Shown one piece after another: positions 9,997 to 19,956 of a stretch of 49,069 nt of DNA (positions within the stretch are counted from its first letter, which is position 1; each line of letters starts with the position of its first letter). Made by a program: the position numbers and the translations under genes. The stretch is from Colwellia psychrerythraea. GTDB taxonomy: Bacteria; Pseudomonadota; Gammaproteobacteria; Enterobacterales; Alteromonadaceae. Location of the stretch: assembly GCF_000764225.1 (NCBI RefSeq), contig NZ_JQED01000012.1:1-49069 (forward strand), in the 5' to 3' direction. A model generated the notes under the pieces. That model ran no database searches. It had not been told where the DNA came from and worked only from the letters and a program-made list of their open reading frames with translations.

Positions 9997-10951
9997 TGAG
10001 CTTATTATCTTCTTGAAGCAGTTCGATTAACTCAACAAAATCTGCTGGTAGTTCTGCATGCCAAGTCATTTCTTCTCCAGTAATTGGGTGGAATAAAGAT
10101 AACATTGCTGCATGTAATGCTTGACGTTTAAAGGTACGCAATTTCATTAATAACGCTTCTGTTGAGTTTTTTGGTGGACGAGGACGGCCGCCATAAACAG
10201 GATCACCAACAAGTGGATGGGTAATATGAGACATATGTACACGAATTTGGTGTGTTCTACCCGTTTCTAAACGTAAACGTAAACGAGTGTGTAGACGGTA
10301 CTTTTCCATTACTCGATAATGCGTTACCGAAGGTCGACCAACAAAAGAAACAGCCATTTGTGTGCGTTTAGTAGAATGACGGCCGATAGGCTCATCAACT
10401 AAACCACCAGCAGTCATAACCCCATTGGCTACAGCCTCATATTCACGCGTTATCTCACGTAACTGCAATGCTTCAACCAAGTTAGTCTGCGCTGCAATTG
10501 TTTTTGCAACGACCATTAAACCAGTAGTGTCTTTATCAAGACGATGAACTATACCTGCTCTTGGCACTACGTTAAGTTCAGGACAATGATGCAATAATGC
10601 ATTAAGTACTGTACCGTCAGGATTACCGGCACCAGGATGAACAACTAGACCTGCGGGTTTATTTATCACTAAAATATCGTCATCTTCATAAACAATATTT
10701 AGTGGAATATTTTGTGCTTCAAAACGTAATTCAGGCTCAACTTCTGCATTAATTTCAATAAGTTCACCGCCATACATTTTTTCTCTGGCACGGGTGAGTA
10801 CTTCACCATTTACGCGTACTTGTCCTGCTACAATCCAATCTTTTAAGCGTGATCGTGAATAATCAGGAAACATTTGCGCTAATGATTGGTCAAAGCGTTT
10901 ACCTAAACACGATTCAGGCACGGTATCTTGATGTTGGATGATTTCTGGCAT
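9977..10951 (-). CDS. rluD: 23S rRNA pseudouridine synthase RluD
   Basis: A 324-residue enzyme that makes pseudouridines 1911, 1915 and 1917 in helix 69 of 23S rRNA. An S4 domain is at about 15-80 (KRFDQSLAQMFPDYSRSRL). The catalytic motif is GIVHRLDKDTTGLMVVAKT. I chose the ATG at 10951 over an upstream start at 11014 because it has an AGAG ribosome site and puts the catalytic Asp at residue 139, exactly as in E. coli RluD. It is first in the leftward rluD-pgeF pair and divergent from bamD, the conserved gammaproteobacterial order. Confidence 0.96.
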   Translation of the reverse strand: MPEIIQHQDTVPESCLGKRFDQSLAQMFPDYSRSRLKDWIVAGQVRVNGEVLTRAREKMYGGELIEINAEVEPELRFEAQNIPLNIVYEDDDILVINKPAGLVVHPGAGNPDGTVLNALLHHCPELNVVPRAGIVHRLDKDTTGLMVVAKTIAAQTNLVEALQLREITREYEAVANGVMTAGGLVDEPIGRHSTKRTQMAVSFVGRPSVTHYRVMEKYRLHTRLRLRLETGRTHQIRVHMSHITHPLVGDPVYGGRPRPPKNSTEALLMKLRTFKRQALHAAMLSLFHPITGEEMTWHAELPADFVELIELLQEDNKLNGQDEY

Positions 10952-11125
10952 TAAATTCTCTTTAAACTCGATTAAACCTAGCGTATTAATCAAATTACCA
11001 TTTGCACTGGGCAAGGTAAGATTGCTAGGGTAGAATGCATATTCTTAAATATTTAAGCATTTTACCCGTTTACGCGATGGTTTGATATTTATTTTAATTA
11101 AAACAAAGTAGCGATAATAAATTTC

Positions 11126-11884
11126 ATGGAAAAATTGACAGTAAAAATTATTTTAACCGTTCTAGCATTGGCCTTAACTGGTTGTTCATCCTCAGAAAGT
11201 GAGATAGACAAGGTACCAGATAAGTCTGCCCAAGCTTTATTTGTAGATGCTAGGGCAGCCCTTGATAATGGTTTATATCAAAAAGCGATTCAAATTCTTG
11301 GCGCGATTGATTCACGTTTCCCTTTTGGTCCTATCTCGCATCAAGTGCAGCTTGATTTAATTTATGCTTATTACAAAAGTGGTGATGCTGCACAAGGTAT
11401 TGCCTTAGCCGATCGCTTTTTACGGTTAAACCCAAATAACTCTAATGTTGATTATGTCTATTACATGCGTGCACTTATCAATATTTCAACTGAAGAAAAC
11501 TTATTTCAAGACTTAGCAGGCATTGATCGTACCGATCGCGATCCTGAAGCTTCACGCAGCGCGTTCAATGATTTTAAAAGTATAGTTACTGACTTTCCCG
11601 ACAGTAAATACGCTGCCGATTCTCGTAAACGCATGATTTCAATAAAATCTCGCCTTGCAAAGTATGAAATTGCCGTGGCAAAGTATTACATCAAGCGTGA
11701 GGCATATGCTTCTGCAGCTAACCGTGCTCGTTACGTAGTTGAATATTTCTCTCCAAGCCCAGAAATAGAGCAAGCATTAGAGATCATGATTGAGTGTTAC
11801 GGTAACTTGGGTTTAGCTGATTTAAAGAAAAATGCAATGCAAGTGCTTGCTGCTAACTTCCCAAATAACAAGTTAGTAGAGTAA
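11126..11884 (+). CDS. bamD: Outer membrane assembly lipoprotein BamD
   Basis: A 252-residue lipoprotein, an essential part of the BAM complex that folds outer-membrane beta-barrels. The signal peptide ends in a lipobox, LALTGC, with the lipidated Cys at position 20. Five TPR-like repeats follow (ALFVDARAALDNGLYQKAIQIL; QLDLIYAYYKSGDAAQGIALADRF and others), with the family signature FPFGPISHQVQLDL. The length matches the family. It diverges from rluD and is followed by a strong terminator. Confidence 0.97.
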   Translation: MEKLTVKIILTVLALALTGCSSSESEIDKVPDKSAQALFVDARAALDNGLYQKAIQILGAIDSRFPFGPISHQVQLDLIYAYYKSGDAAQGIALADRFLRLNPNNSNVDYVYYMRALINISTEENLFQDLAGIDRTDRDPEASRSAFNDFKSIVTDFPDSKYAADSRKRMISIKSRLAKYEIAVAKYYIKREAYASAANRARYVVEYFSPSPEIEQALEIMIECYGNLGLADLKKNAMQVLAANFPNNKLVE

Positions 11885-11920
11885 CGATAAAAGTGAAACT
11901 AACCTTGGGTTAGTGCAAAC

Positions 11921-11955
11921 AAAAGCTAAATTGCTTCGGTAATTTAGCTTTTTTT
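11921..11955 (+). terminator. Rho-independent terminator of bamD
   Basis: AAGCTAAATT pairs with AATTTAGCTT around a GCTTCGGT-type loop and is followed by seven T. Confidence 0.88.
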
Positions 11956-12097
11956 ATGGCTAAATAGCTTGCTTAAGAGCCTGAATTGTTATTGTTTAGA
12001 TTAGTATTCGCCGCCAAAATGAGAATATCTTTTGCTGGGTAAAGAGGGGTAAGCGACTATAAAACTATTACAGTCGCAATACACGGTTAAGTTCAAA

Positions 12098-12864
<767 letters not shown>

Positions 12865-13704
12865 ATGGATCAGCAAATTATCATTGCCGAAATGAAAGTT
12901 TTACCTGAAATTGATGTTCAATTTGAAATAGACCGCCGTATTGCTTTTATCAAAAAACAATTAGTCCAGTCAGGGCTAAGTAATTTAGTGTTAGGGATCA
13001 GTGGTGGGGTTGATTCATCAACCTGTGGACGCCTAGCCCAACTTGCTGTAGATGAACTCAACGAACAACAAAGTGAAAGTAAAACAAACTACCAATTTAT
13101 TGCCGTTCGTTTACCCTATGGCATTCAAGCAGATGAAGAAGATGCTCAACAAGCAGTAGACTTTATTCAACCTAGCCATTGCTTAACCACCAACGTACTT
13201 AGCGCAGCTGATGGTATTCATCATGAAGTATTACAAGCAATGAGCAAAGCTGAAATTCTAAATGCTAGTGATGCCCAGATTGATTTCTCTAAAGGCAATG
13301 CAAAAGCCAGAATGCGTATGGCAAGCCAATATCATATCGCCGGAATTATTGGTGCTTTAGTCATAGGCACAGATCATAGCGCAGAAAATATCACCGGATT
13401 TTTTACAAAATGGGGTGATGGGGCTTGTGATTTAGCGCCACTATTTGGTTTATCAAAAAGACAAGTTAGAGCCATAGCTAAAGAGCTTGGAGCACCCAGC
13501 ATATTAGTTGACAAAGCGCCTACGGCCGACTTGGAAGAACTAGAGCCGGGTAAAACAGATGAAGATGCTTTAGGTATAAGCTACGAACAATTAGATAACT
13601 TTTTAGAAGGTAAAAAAGTGACTGATGCTGTTAGCGAACATATCATTAACATTTATAAAAAAACTCAACATAAAAGACAAGCAATACCAACGATCTACGA
13701 TTAA
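12865..13704 (+). CDS. nadE: NH3-dependent NAD+ synthetase
   Basis: A 279-residue enzyme that amidates deamido-NAD+ to NAD+ using ATP and ammonia, the last step of NAD synthesis. The ATP-pyrophosphatase P-loop SGGVDSS is at 46-52. Other family blocks are [32 protein letters not shown] and [20 protein letters not shown]. It lacks the N-terminal glutaminase (nitrilase) domain of the long NadE type, so it should use free ammonia, which fits its position beside glnB. The length is normal for the short form. Confidence 0.97.
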   Translation: MDQQIIIAEMKVLPEIDVQFEIDRRIAFIKKQLVQSGLSNLVLGISGGVDSSTCGRLAQLAVDELNEQQSESKTNYQFIAVRLPYGIQADEEDAQQAVDFIQPSHCLTTNVLSAADGIHHEVLQAMSKAEILNASDAQIDFSKGNAKARMRMASQYHIAGIIGALVIGTDHSAENITGFFTKWGDGACDLAPLFGLSKRQVRAIAKELGAPSILVDKAPTADLEELEPGKTDEDALGISYEQLDNFLEGKKVTDAVSEHIINIYKKTQHKRQAIPTIYD

Positions 13705-13736
13705 ATCTAATTTTTACCACTATCAAGACTTAGCAT

Positions 13737-13792
13737 AATCCATTTTTATTACCTATAACTGAATAACACAGGACAGTTAATAAAAATGGATT
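13737..13792. repeat. Perfect 15-bp inverted repeat after nadE, reaching the next start codon
   Basis: AATCCATTTTTATTA (13737-13751) and TAATAAAAATGGATT (13778-13792) pair perfectly around a 26-base loop and are followed by four more T and then the ATG of the pseudopilin gene. It is shaped like a terminator for nadE, but its 3' side abuts the next gene's start and may mask its translation. Confidence 0.65.
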
Positions 13793-13796
13793 TTTT

Positions 13797-14423
13797 ATGC
13801 TTTACACTCAGTCTAGATGTGACAAAAACACACCCAAAATAACACCTAATACCTCTCATCAATTAACCTTATCGTTGGGCATAACCTTGATTGAATTGAT
13901 GGTCAGTATAGGAGTTACCTCGATACTCATTACCATCGCTTTACCCAGTTTCAATGATTTCATTGTGAAATTGCGGGTCGATAATGAAATTTCACGTCTT
14001 GCTCGTTTATTATTAGCGGCAAGAAATCACGCAATAAATATGCAAGATAATGTCATTATCTGCCCACTAAAAACCAATGGCGTCTGCTCAGTAAATTGGC
14101 ATGATGAACTTTCTGTATTTGTTGATTCTAACAATAATAAGAAATTTGATAGTGCTAATAATGAACTATTACTTGCGACAAAAAGTCCAATCAATTCAGG
14201 GGACTCTTTAAAATACGCAACAAATAGAAACAGAATAACTTATCAGGCAACTGGTCACTTATTTGGTTTAAGTAATGGCACGTTAAAGTATTGCCCCAAA
14301 GGCTATGAAGAAAAATCAAGAGGTATTGTGATAGCTCGGTCAGGTCGGTTTTATACGACAACAGATAACAATAACGATGGTCAAGATGAAACACGTAGCC
14401 ATCAAAAAATCGTCTGTGATTAA
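13797..14423 (+). CDS. GspH/FimT-family type IV pseudopilin
   Basis: A 208-residue prepilin-like protein. The class III signal is clear: a leader of 28 residues ending in Gly, then ITLIELMVSIGVTSILITIALPSF, with the expected Glu at +5 and a long hydrophobic helix. PilD would cut after Gly28. The GspH domain follows, with the typical acidic loop DSNNNKKFDSANNELLL. The leader is longer than usual (most are 5-15 residues). ATG 13797 is the only ATG before the helix and has no clear ribosome site. The gene is alone, whereas minor pilins usually come in operons. It may help prime type IV pili; a minor-pilin role is inferred. Confidence 0.85.
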   Translation: MLYTQSRCDKNTPKITPNTSHQLTLSLGITLIELMVSIGVTSILITIALPSFNDFIVKLRVDNEISRLARLLLAARNHAINMQDNVIICPLKTNGVCSVNWHDELSVFVDSNNNKKFDSANNELLLATKSPINSGDSLKYATNRNRITYQATGHLFGLSNGTLKYCPKGYEEKSRGIVIARSGRFYTTTDNNNDGQDETRSHQKIVCD

Positions 14424-14495
14424 TTCACTAAAATCATCATAGCTTTGCATATAACTAGGGGAATATCCTCTCTTTATATATAAAAGTAGTAGGTA

Positions 14496-14523
14496 TAAAA
14501 AAACCAGCTAATACGCTGGTTTT
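14496..14523 (-). terminator. Terminator of the RRM gene
   Basis: On the minus strand AAAACCAGC, a short loop, GCTGGTTTT and a T-run, 18 bases after the stop of the leftward gene at 14541. Confidence 0.88.
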
Positions 14524-14540
14524 CGAATATAAATGTCGCT

Positions 14541-14777
14541 CTATTGAGCTACTTTTACTCGGATCTTATTCTTAGCAACTCTTGTTTCATGCAAAGTAGA
14601 TAATGCCGCTTTTGCTTCAACCTCGTTAGGCATTTCAACAAAGCCAAAGCCTTTTGATTTACCGGTTACTTGGTCTAATACTAAGCTACATTCTGCGACT
14701 GTGCCGTGGGCGGAAAATAAAATACGAAGTTCTTGCTCTGTGGTTGAGCGAGAAAGGTTACGAACTAAAAGTTTCAT
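14541..14777 (-). CDS. Small RRM-type RNA-binding protein
   Basis: A 78-residue single RNA recognition motif. RNP2 is KLLVRNL at residues 2-8 and RNP1 is KGFGFVEM in the middle, so the aromatic RNA-stacking residues are present. It resembles the cold-inducible Rbp proteins of cyanobacteria and small RRM proteins of marine gammaproteobacteria, but lacks a glycine-rich tail. Likely a cytoplasmic RNA chaperone or regulator; the RNA target is unknown. It is monocistronic with its own terminator. Confidence 0.92.
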   Translation of the reverse strand: MKLLVRNLSRSTTEQELRILFSAHGTVAECSLVLDQVTGKSKGFGFVEMPNEVEAKAALSTLHETRVAKNKIRVKVAQ

Positions 14778-14918
14778 AATGAACCATTGGATTGTGATAG
14801 CAATCTAAATTGTCTCATATATTCACAATAGGCAAAGCGATATTATGCAATTAAAACAAAAATAATTTATTATTACAGCATTAATTAACAATAATCCCCC
14901 TCAAAACTAGGAATAGTA

Positions 14919-15263
14919 ATGCCACATTTTATAATGGACTGCTCACAAAGCATTTTAGAATCTCATAAAGAAGAGTTTATCCTAGAACAAATTCACCGTA
15001 CTGCGTATTCAGCAGGGTTATTTGAGGAAGGAGATATCAAAGTCAGACTGAACCCCTATAAGAAATTTCTCGTTGGTAATAAAGCAGACCCTTTCATTCA
15101 TGTCTTTGCTCATATAATGCAAGGAAGGACAACTGAACAAAAAGCTGAGTTATCAAAACAGATGGTTAGTATGCTGAGCACTATGTTCCCTGATATTCGC
15201 AATATAGCAATGAACATTAGTGATTTTGAAAAAGACACTTATTGTAATCGCACTATGTTATAG
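14919..15263 (+). CDS. 5-carboxymethyl-2-hydroxymuconate isomerase-like tautomerase
   Basis: A 114-residue member of the CHMI (HpaF/HpcD) branch of the tautomerase superfamily. The N-terminus MPHFIMDCSQSI matches MPHFIVECS of E. coli HpaF, with the catalytic Pro exposed once Met is removed. HpaF isomerises a ring-cleavage product in homoprotocatechuate breakdown. No other gene of that pathway is nearby, so the true substrate here is uncertain. The gene is alone, with start ATG 14919. Confidence 0.85.
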   Translation: MPHFIMDCSQSILESHKEEFILEQIHRTAYSAGLFEEGDIKVRLNPYKKFLVGNKADPFIHVFAHIMQGRTTEQKAELSKQMVSMLSTMFPDIRNIAMNISDFEKDTYCNRTML

Positions 15264-15297
15264 CGCGATTAACCTAAAAAGAGAACACGACGGTAAG

Positions 15298-15359
15298 TTT
15301 CACTTAACGTGAAAGTGATACAGCTCTGATAGCTTAGTTAGTTAACATCTGCTGTATCA
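15298..15359. terminator. Two hairpins between convergent genes
   Basis: A small hairpin TTTCAC / GTGAAA (15298-15314) is followed by TGATACAGC / GCTGTATCA (15316-15324 and 15351-15359). They fill the gap between the CHMI-like gene and the convergent GGDEF gene. There is no T-run on either side, so terminator activity is only probable. Confidence 0.45.
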
Positions 15360-15362
15360 TAA

Positions 15363-16472
15363 TTAAGCAGCATTGCGTGATATCGACACTTTATTCCTAC
15401 CACTTTTTTTTGCTATATAAAGCTGCTTATCTGCTTGTTTATATAAATCCTCAATAGAAGTATTTTCTGTGTTCAATTCGGAGATACCTATACTGATGGT
15501 AATATCAATAGAATGGCAACTATAGTTAAACATTTTATTTTCTATTGTGACTCGCATTTTCTCTGCGATAACCTTTGCACCTTCAAGCGCTGTATTATTG
15601 AGTAAAACCGTAAACTCCTCACCACCAATACGCGCAAAAACATCACCTTTGCGCATAATCGTCCCTAACTCTTTTACTAATTCGACTAAGATAAAATCCC
15701 CTGCTTGGTGCCCATAGTTATCATTTACATGTTTAAAGAAATCAACATCAAGCATTAATAGTGAAACAGCGCTGTTATCTCTAGATGCTGTTGCTATTAA
15801 TTTCTTAGATATTTCAAAGAAATAACGTCGATTATATATATTGGTAAGATTATCCATGATTGATAATCTATGTAATTCATCGACATTGTCCTGTAGCTCA
15901 TCATGGGCCTCAATGCTCGATAAACGACTATTATAAATAGCCCTAGATAGTAAAATAGTTGCAGGAATATAAATCAAAATTAACACAACCAATCCGATAT
16001 GTTGATGCTGCCCATAATTAAGCATAATAATAATTTGAGGGATTATCATTGAAAAGAAAAAGACCAAATATGCCTTATACAGTGATGACATCGAGAGAGC
16101 GGCGGCAGTTATTATGCCGATACTCATTATTAAACTAACTAACTCATAGGGTTGTGGTGCATATACAATGGATAGAATTGAAGATATTGTCCACATAAAA
16201 GCCTGAAATACATTAGAAAGCATGAAGTATTTTTCATGCTTTGCTAATTTTTTTTCAGCTTTTTGCGCTAAACATTTTCTAAATGTTCTTGCATTATAAA
16301 AACGGTACCACGCTAATAATATTTGAAAAATAAACCAAATAATTAACACTGAAAATGGAACGAATTTAATAAAAATGCCGAAATAAGCACAAGATACTAT
16401 CAACATAGCAATCATTGCTCTGGGTGTTTGCTCAACTAAACTTTCGATAAGTTTGGGATGGACAGTAGCCAT
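15363..16472 (-). CDS. Membrane diguanylate cyclase (GGDEF)
   Basis: A 369-residue protein. Residues 20-180 hold about six hydrophobic segments, a membrane sensor with no domain I can name. A short linker follows (SSIEAHDELQDNVDELHRL), then a GGDEF domain at about 205-365. The active site is GGEEF at 283-287, which is catalytically competent, and an inhibitory I-site RKGD is present at 274-277, five residues upstream. It should make c-di-GMP from two GTP and be product-inhibited. It lies in the same direction as the GGDEF-EAL gene upstream, about 220 bases away. Confidence 0.93.
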   Translation of the reverse strand: MATVHPKLIESLVEQTPRAMIAMLIVSCAYFGIFIKFVPFSVLIIWFIFQILLAWYRFYNARTFRKCLAQKAEKKLAKHEKYFMLSNVFQAFMWTISSILSIVYAPQPYELVSLIMSIGIITAAALSMSSLYKAYLVFFFSMIIPQIIIMLNYGQHQHIGLVVLILIYIPATILLSRAIYNSRLSSIEAHDELQDNVDELHRLSIMDNLTNIYNRRYFFEISKKLIATASRDNSAVSLLMLDVDFFKHVNDNYGHQAGDFILVELVKELGTIMRKGDVFARIGGEEFTVLLNNTALEGAKVIAEKMRVTIENKMFNYSCHSIDITISIGISELNTENTSIEDLYKQADKQLYIAKKSGRNKVSISRNAA

Positions 16473-16696
16473 GATATTTCCTAGTGTTTATATATTTATC
16501 ACACTAATAAATAATTCATTAAACTATAACCTATCATTAATCTTTTTTTACTGATTTCAATCAACTACGCGTAAAATAATCATATTGTAAAATAAAAAGT
16601 AGCGATAAATAATCTCGAATTTATACACTGCACCTGTTATAACTAATACCTATATGTATTCTATCTTACGAACGTAAATGGTAATTCCCTTTACCG

Positions 16697-16969
16697 TTAT
16701 TGCTCACAGCTAACATCCAATTTCATATCTAAATCACACGAATCAGGTGCTAGTAACTGCAAAAATTCATCTGCGGGTATAGGTTTTGAGAAGTAATACC
16801 CTTGTCCATAATTACAGCCAGCATTATAGAGTAAGTTCTTTTGTTCTTCTGTTTCTATTCCTTCAGCTATCACCTTCAGACCTAACTTTTGTGCCATCGT
16901 GATAATCGCTTCAGACAAAATCATATCCTCAGATCCCAACACTATATTTCTCGTAAATGATTGATCTAT
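16697..16969 (-). CDS. 3' end of the EAL domain in the -1 frame
   Basis: Ninety codons that continue the GGDEF-EAL protein in the -1 frame. Read from ATA at 16969 they give IDQSFTRNIV and then the last third of an EAL domain: KVIAEGIETEEQ with the conserved catalytic Glu, and YGQGYYFSKPIP. It could start alone at GTG 16942, but an isolated EAL tail cannot fold or act as a phosphodiesterase. It therefore makes sense only as part of a frameshifted product of about 1086 residues, or as the detached end of a mutated gene. Confidence 0.85.
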   Translation of the reverse strand: MDQSFTRNIVLGSEDMILSEAIITMAQKLGLKVIAEGIETEEQKNLLYNAGCNYGQGYYFSKPIPADEFLQLLAPDSCDLDMKLDVSCEQ

Positions 16970-16975
16970 TTTAAA
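16966..16975 (-). other. T TTA AAA heptamer and UAG stop at the EAL frame break
   Basis: On the minus strand the zero-frame codons are TAT TTA AAA TAG. The heptamer T TTA AAA (16975-16969) fits the X XXY YYZ pattern for -1 slippage and touches the stop. Slipping back one base gives TTA AAA ATA GAT, that is LKID, the conserved EAL sequence. The same result follows if one A was lost from an A5 run. Confidence 0.6.
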
Positions 16976-19956
16976 TAATCAAGCGCAAATTTTTTCAAGT
17001 ATGATAGTGATGAATACCCAGTACCAAAATCATCCATCGACAAACCAATACCAGCAGCTCTGAACTTAGAGAGGCGCTCAAGAGTGCTAATATTATTATT
17101 CATTAACAAACCTTCAGTTATCTCAATAACAATATTTTCCCCTGGCAATTGGTTTTCAGCAAGGTAGGATAACCAATCTAATTGCTCTATCGATTCTCGA
17201 AATTGTACCGGTGATTTATTAACACTGACCTGTATATCTAAACCAAGCTGTTCTTTGCACTTTTTAATGTGCTGAACGGTTTGCTTAAATACCCAATCAC
17301 CTATTTCAATGATTAATCCAGACTCTTCTGCAAGTGGAATAAATTCAGCCGGGCTGACCATACCTCGAATTGGATGTTTCCACCTTAATAGAGCTTCAGC
17401 TTTACGGATCTCCCCCGTTTTTAAGTCAACAATTGGTTGATAAAACACAGTAAGTTGATTCAACGTAATGGCCTCACGCAAGTCATCCATTAATTCTAAA
17501 TGCTCTAGAGCTTGCTCTTGCATTGAGGCAGTAAAATAGCAAAACCTATTGCGTCCGAGGTTCTTAGCAAGGTACATTGCTTGGTCAGCATTTTTTAATA
17601 ATTCCAAAGTGCTACTTGCATCATTTGGATAGATGGTCACTCCTAGACTGGCAGAGATATAGGTATACATTTTAGAAATATAAAATGGTTTACTTAAGGC
17701 ATCTAAGACTTTCTGAGCAATTATTTCGACATTATGTATATCCGCTATGTCAGATAAAAGAATAGTAAATTCATCTCCCCCTAAACGCGCAACACTGTCT
17801 ACTTCTCGAATACAGTGCGTGATTCGTTTTCCTGCTTCAATGAGTAGCGTATCACCATAGACATGGCCCCGAGTATCATTTATTTTTTTGAAGTTATCTA
17901 GGTCAATAAAAATCAAAGCAAACTTTTGCATTTTACGTTGAGAGACCTTTATTTCTTGCTCCAGTCGATCAATAAACATTATTCGATTGGGAAGGTTTGT
18001 CAGACTGTCATACTTAGCTTGCCTTAATATTAATGCGTCTTTCTTTTTCTTTTCTGTTATATCTGAAAATAGCGCAATTCGTCTGAAAACGTTGCCATAA
18101 TCATCGTAAATGGTATTGATTGACAGCCATTCAGGAAACTCTCCGCCATTTTTTTTAGTGTTCCAGATTTCGCCTTGCCATGTGCCAGTTAGTTTCAACT
18201 CTTCCCACATTGATTGATAGAATTCTGTGCTTTGCTTACCTGAACTAAATATACTAGGGTTTTTACCAATGAGTTCACTCGAGCTATAACCGGTGATTTC
18301 AGTTAAGGCTGGATTAATCGCGATGATTTCATTATTAGCATTGGTGATCATCATCGCTTCAGAGCTATTTTGATAAACAATATCTGCCAGTTTTAAGTCT
18401 TCTTCTTGTTGACGTTTGTTAGTTATATCTTTGCTGATGCCAATAAGCCCTATAACTTCACCATGGGAGTTTTTCAATTTAACTTTTGTAACTTCAAGAA
18501 TATATGGCTTAGCATTTAAGCGTGGGATTGTTTCATAAGAGACATGGGGGAAGTCTTGTGCTAAAGCTGCTCTATCTGAATTTAAACAATGATGTGCAAT
18601 TTCATCACCTAGTAATAAGGCAAGATTAGCAGAGGGAGTATTTAGCATATCTTCTTCTTCTATTCCCGCTAAGTTACAAAATGTCTTATTAACAAAGTGA
18701 TAACGTCCATCTATTCCTGTAAACCAAATCCCTATCGGTGAATTATCAATGATGGCTCTTAACCTAGAACTTATCTCTTCCTTATCAATCATTAGATTTT
18801 GAAAAGATGTCGCCATTTCATTAAAGCCCAAGGCTATATTATTAAGCTCATCATGGGTATCAAGTGTTACCCGAGCATCAAGATCACCACCATAAAACTT
18901 ACCAGTAACCTGTGTCAGAGAGTTAATGCTTCTAATCGTTGAGAAATGTAGTCCTATGATAAAATACAATACAATCAAAAACAGCGCTGATGAAAAACCA
19001 ATACTGACAATTAACTGAGTATTTGCTTCTTTAACTCTGCTATTCAGTAAAGTACTTAGGGTAAAAGAAAGTGAATTATCTAAAAATTGATAACCTACAT
19101 CAATAACGTATGTAGATTGATTGTAGAGTTCAAGGGAACTCATCGAAGTAGTATCAGCTAAAACGCCATCCAAGGTAAATGTGACATGTCTTTCAATTTT
19201 TTGACTGAGCTCTTGGGCAGTAAGGCTTTCTCCATTCGAAATAAGCTCCCTTTTCACCTTGCCCACATTATTTTTAAAGACATCAAGAGGTACAATGGTA
19301 TTTGATAAAAGTGAGACCATTTCTCCTCTAGATTTTATGTCCTTATTTACTAGGTATGAAACACCAACAGCACGTGCTTGCCCAAGTAACTCTAACGTGA
19401 TGGGGATAGTGAATAAAAAACTATTTGTTAAATAATACGAATCAAGATCATCCATTACCAGTAAGAAATAATAATCAGCGACTTGTAGTTGCAAAGAATT
19501 CAAATTGTGAATTAATTCTGTATGCAAGTTAAAACTTTCATCAAGTGCTAAGGTAATACCTTTAGCATCTAAATATTGCCATTGCGCTTGTATAGTAGAC
19601 CATTTTGCTGCTTGTTTTAATTCTGCAGGTAATCCTTTACTCACTTTCAAAAAATTTTCATCAACTTGCTTATTAACTGACAACTGCATATCAGCACTGT
19701 TATTTACCCCTGCAATAACAGCGGCAGACATCCCTCGATGTTGCTGTAATGCTTGAATGAGACTTGATGTTTTTTGTGCTTGTTTCAGGCCTTCTAATTG
19801 CTGGTTAGCAGTACTGATTGATCCGGATAAGTAGACTAATAAAGAAATGGAAACAATTAATAGGGAAAGGAGAGAAAGTCCGCCAAGTACAATTAATTTT
19901 CGAGGGTAACTCAAGTTGTTCATTAAATTTATAGCGGGGTTGAATAATTGCTTCAC
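16966..19956 (-). CDS. NIT-like/HAMP/PAS/PAS/GGDEF/EAL c-di-GMP protein, EAL cut short by frame break
   Basis: An inner-membrane sensor. Helix 1 is at about 20-45 and a periplasmic part at 50-310 resembles a NIT-type sensor near LIQALQQHRGMSAA. Helix 2 is at 315-335 and HAMP at 338-390. PAS1 is at about 400-515 and PAS2 at 525-635. The GGDEF domain has GGDEF at 726-730 and an I-site REVD five residues upstream. The EAL domain begins with EAL at 854-856 and includes VSVNKSP, ITEG and DDFGTG. The zero frame stops after DYLK (996), losing the last third of EAL with a catalytic Glu and Gln. The GTG at 19956 is chosen because AAGG lies seven bases upstream; a TTG at 19971 is the alternative. Without frameshifting it would be a cyclase with a dead EAL. 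The domain calls are firm. Confidence 0.9.
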   Translation of the reverse strand: MKQLFNPAINLMNNLSYPRKLIVLGGLSLLSLLIVSISLLVYLSGSISTANQQLEGLKQAQKTSSLIQALQQHRGMSAAVIAGVNNSADMQLSVNKQVDENFLKVSKGLPAELKQAAKWSTIQAQWQYLDAKGITLALDESFNLHTELIHNLNSLQLQVADYYFLLVMDDLDSYYLTNSFLFTIPITLELLGQARAVGVSYLVNKDIKSRGEMVSLLSNTIVPLDVFKNNVGKVKRELISNGESLTAQELSQKIERHVTFTLDGVLADTTSMSSLELYNQSTYVIDVGYQFLDNSLSFTLSTLLNSRVKEANTQLIVSIGFSSALFLIVLYFIIGLHFSTIRSINSLTQVTGKFYGGDLDARVTLDTHDELNNIALGFNEMATSFQNLMIDKEEISSRLRAIIDNSPIGIWFTGIDGRYHFVNKTFCNLAGIEEEDMLNTPSANLALLLGDEIAHHCLNSDRAALAQDFPHVSYETIPRLNAKPYILEVTKVKLKNSHGEVIGLIGISKDITNKRQQEEDLKLADIVYQNSSEAMMITNANNEIIAINPALTEITGYSSSELIGKNPSIFSSGKQSTEFYQSMWEELKLTGTWQGEIWNTKKNGGEFPEWLSINTIYDDYGNVFRRIALFSDITEKKKKDALILRQAKYDSLTNLPNRIMFIDRLEQEIKVSQRKMQKFALIFIDLDNFKKINDTRGHVYGDTLLIEAGKRITHCIREVDSVARLGGDEFTILLSDIADIHNVEIIAQKVLDALSKPFYISKMYTYISASLGVTIYPNDASSTLELLKNADQAMYLAKNLGRNRFCYFTASMQEQALEHLELMDDLREAITLNQLTVFYQPIVDLKTGEIRKAEALLRWKHPIRGMVSPAEFIPLAEESGLIIEIGDWVFKQTVQHIKKCKEQLGLDIQVSVNKSPVQFRESIEQLDWLSYLAENQLPGENIVIEITEGLLMNNNISTLERLSKFRAAGIGLSMDDFGTGYSSLSYLKKFALDYLK

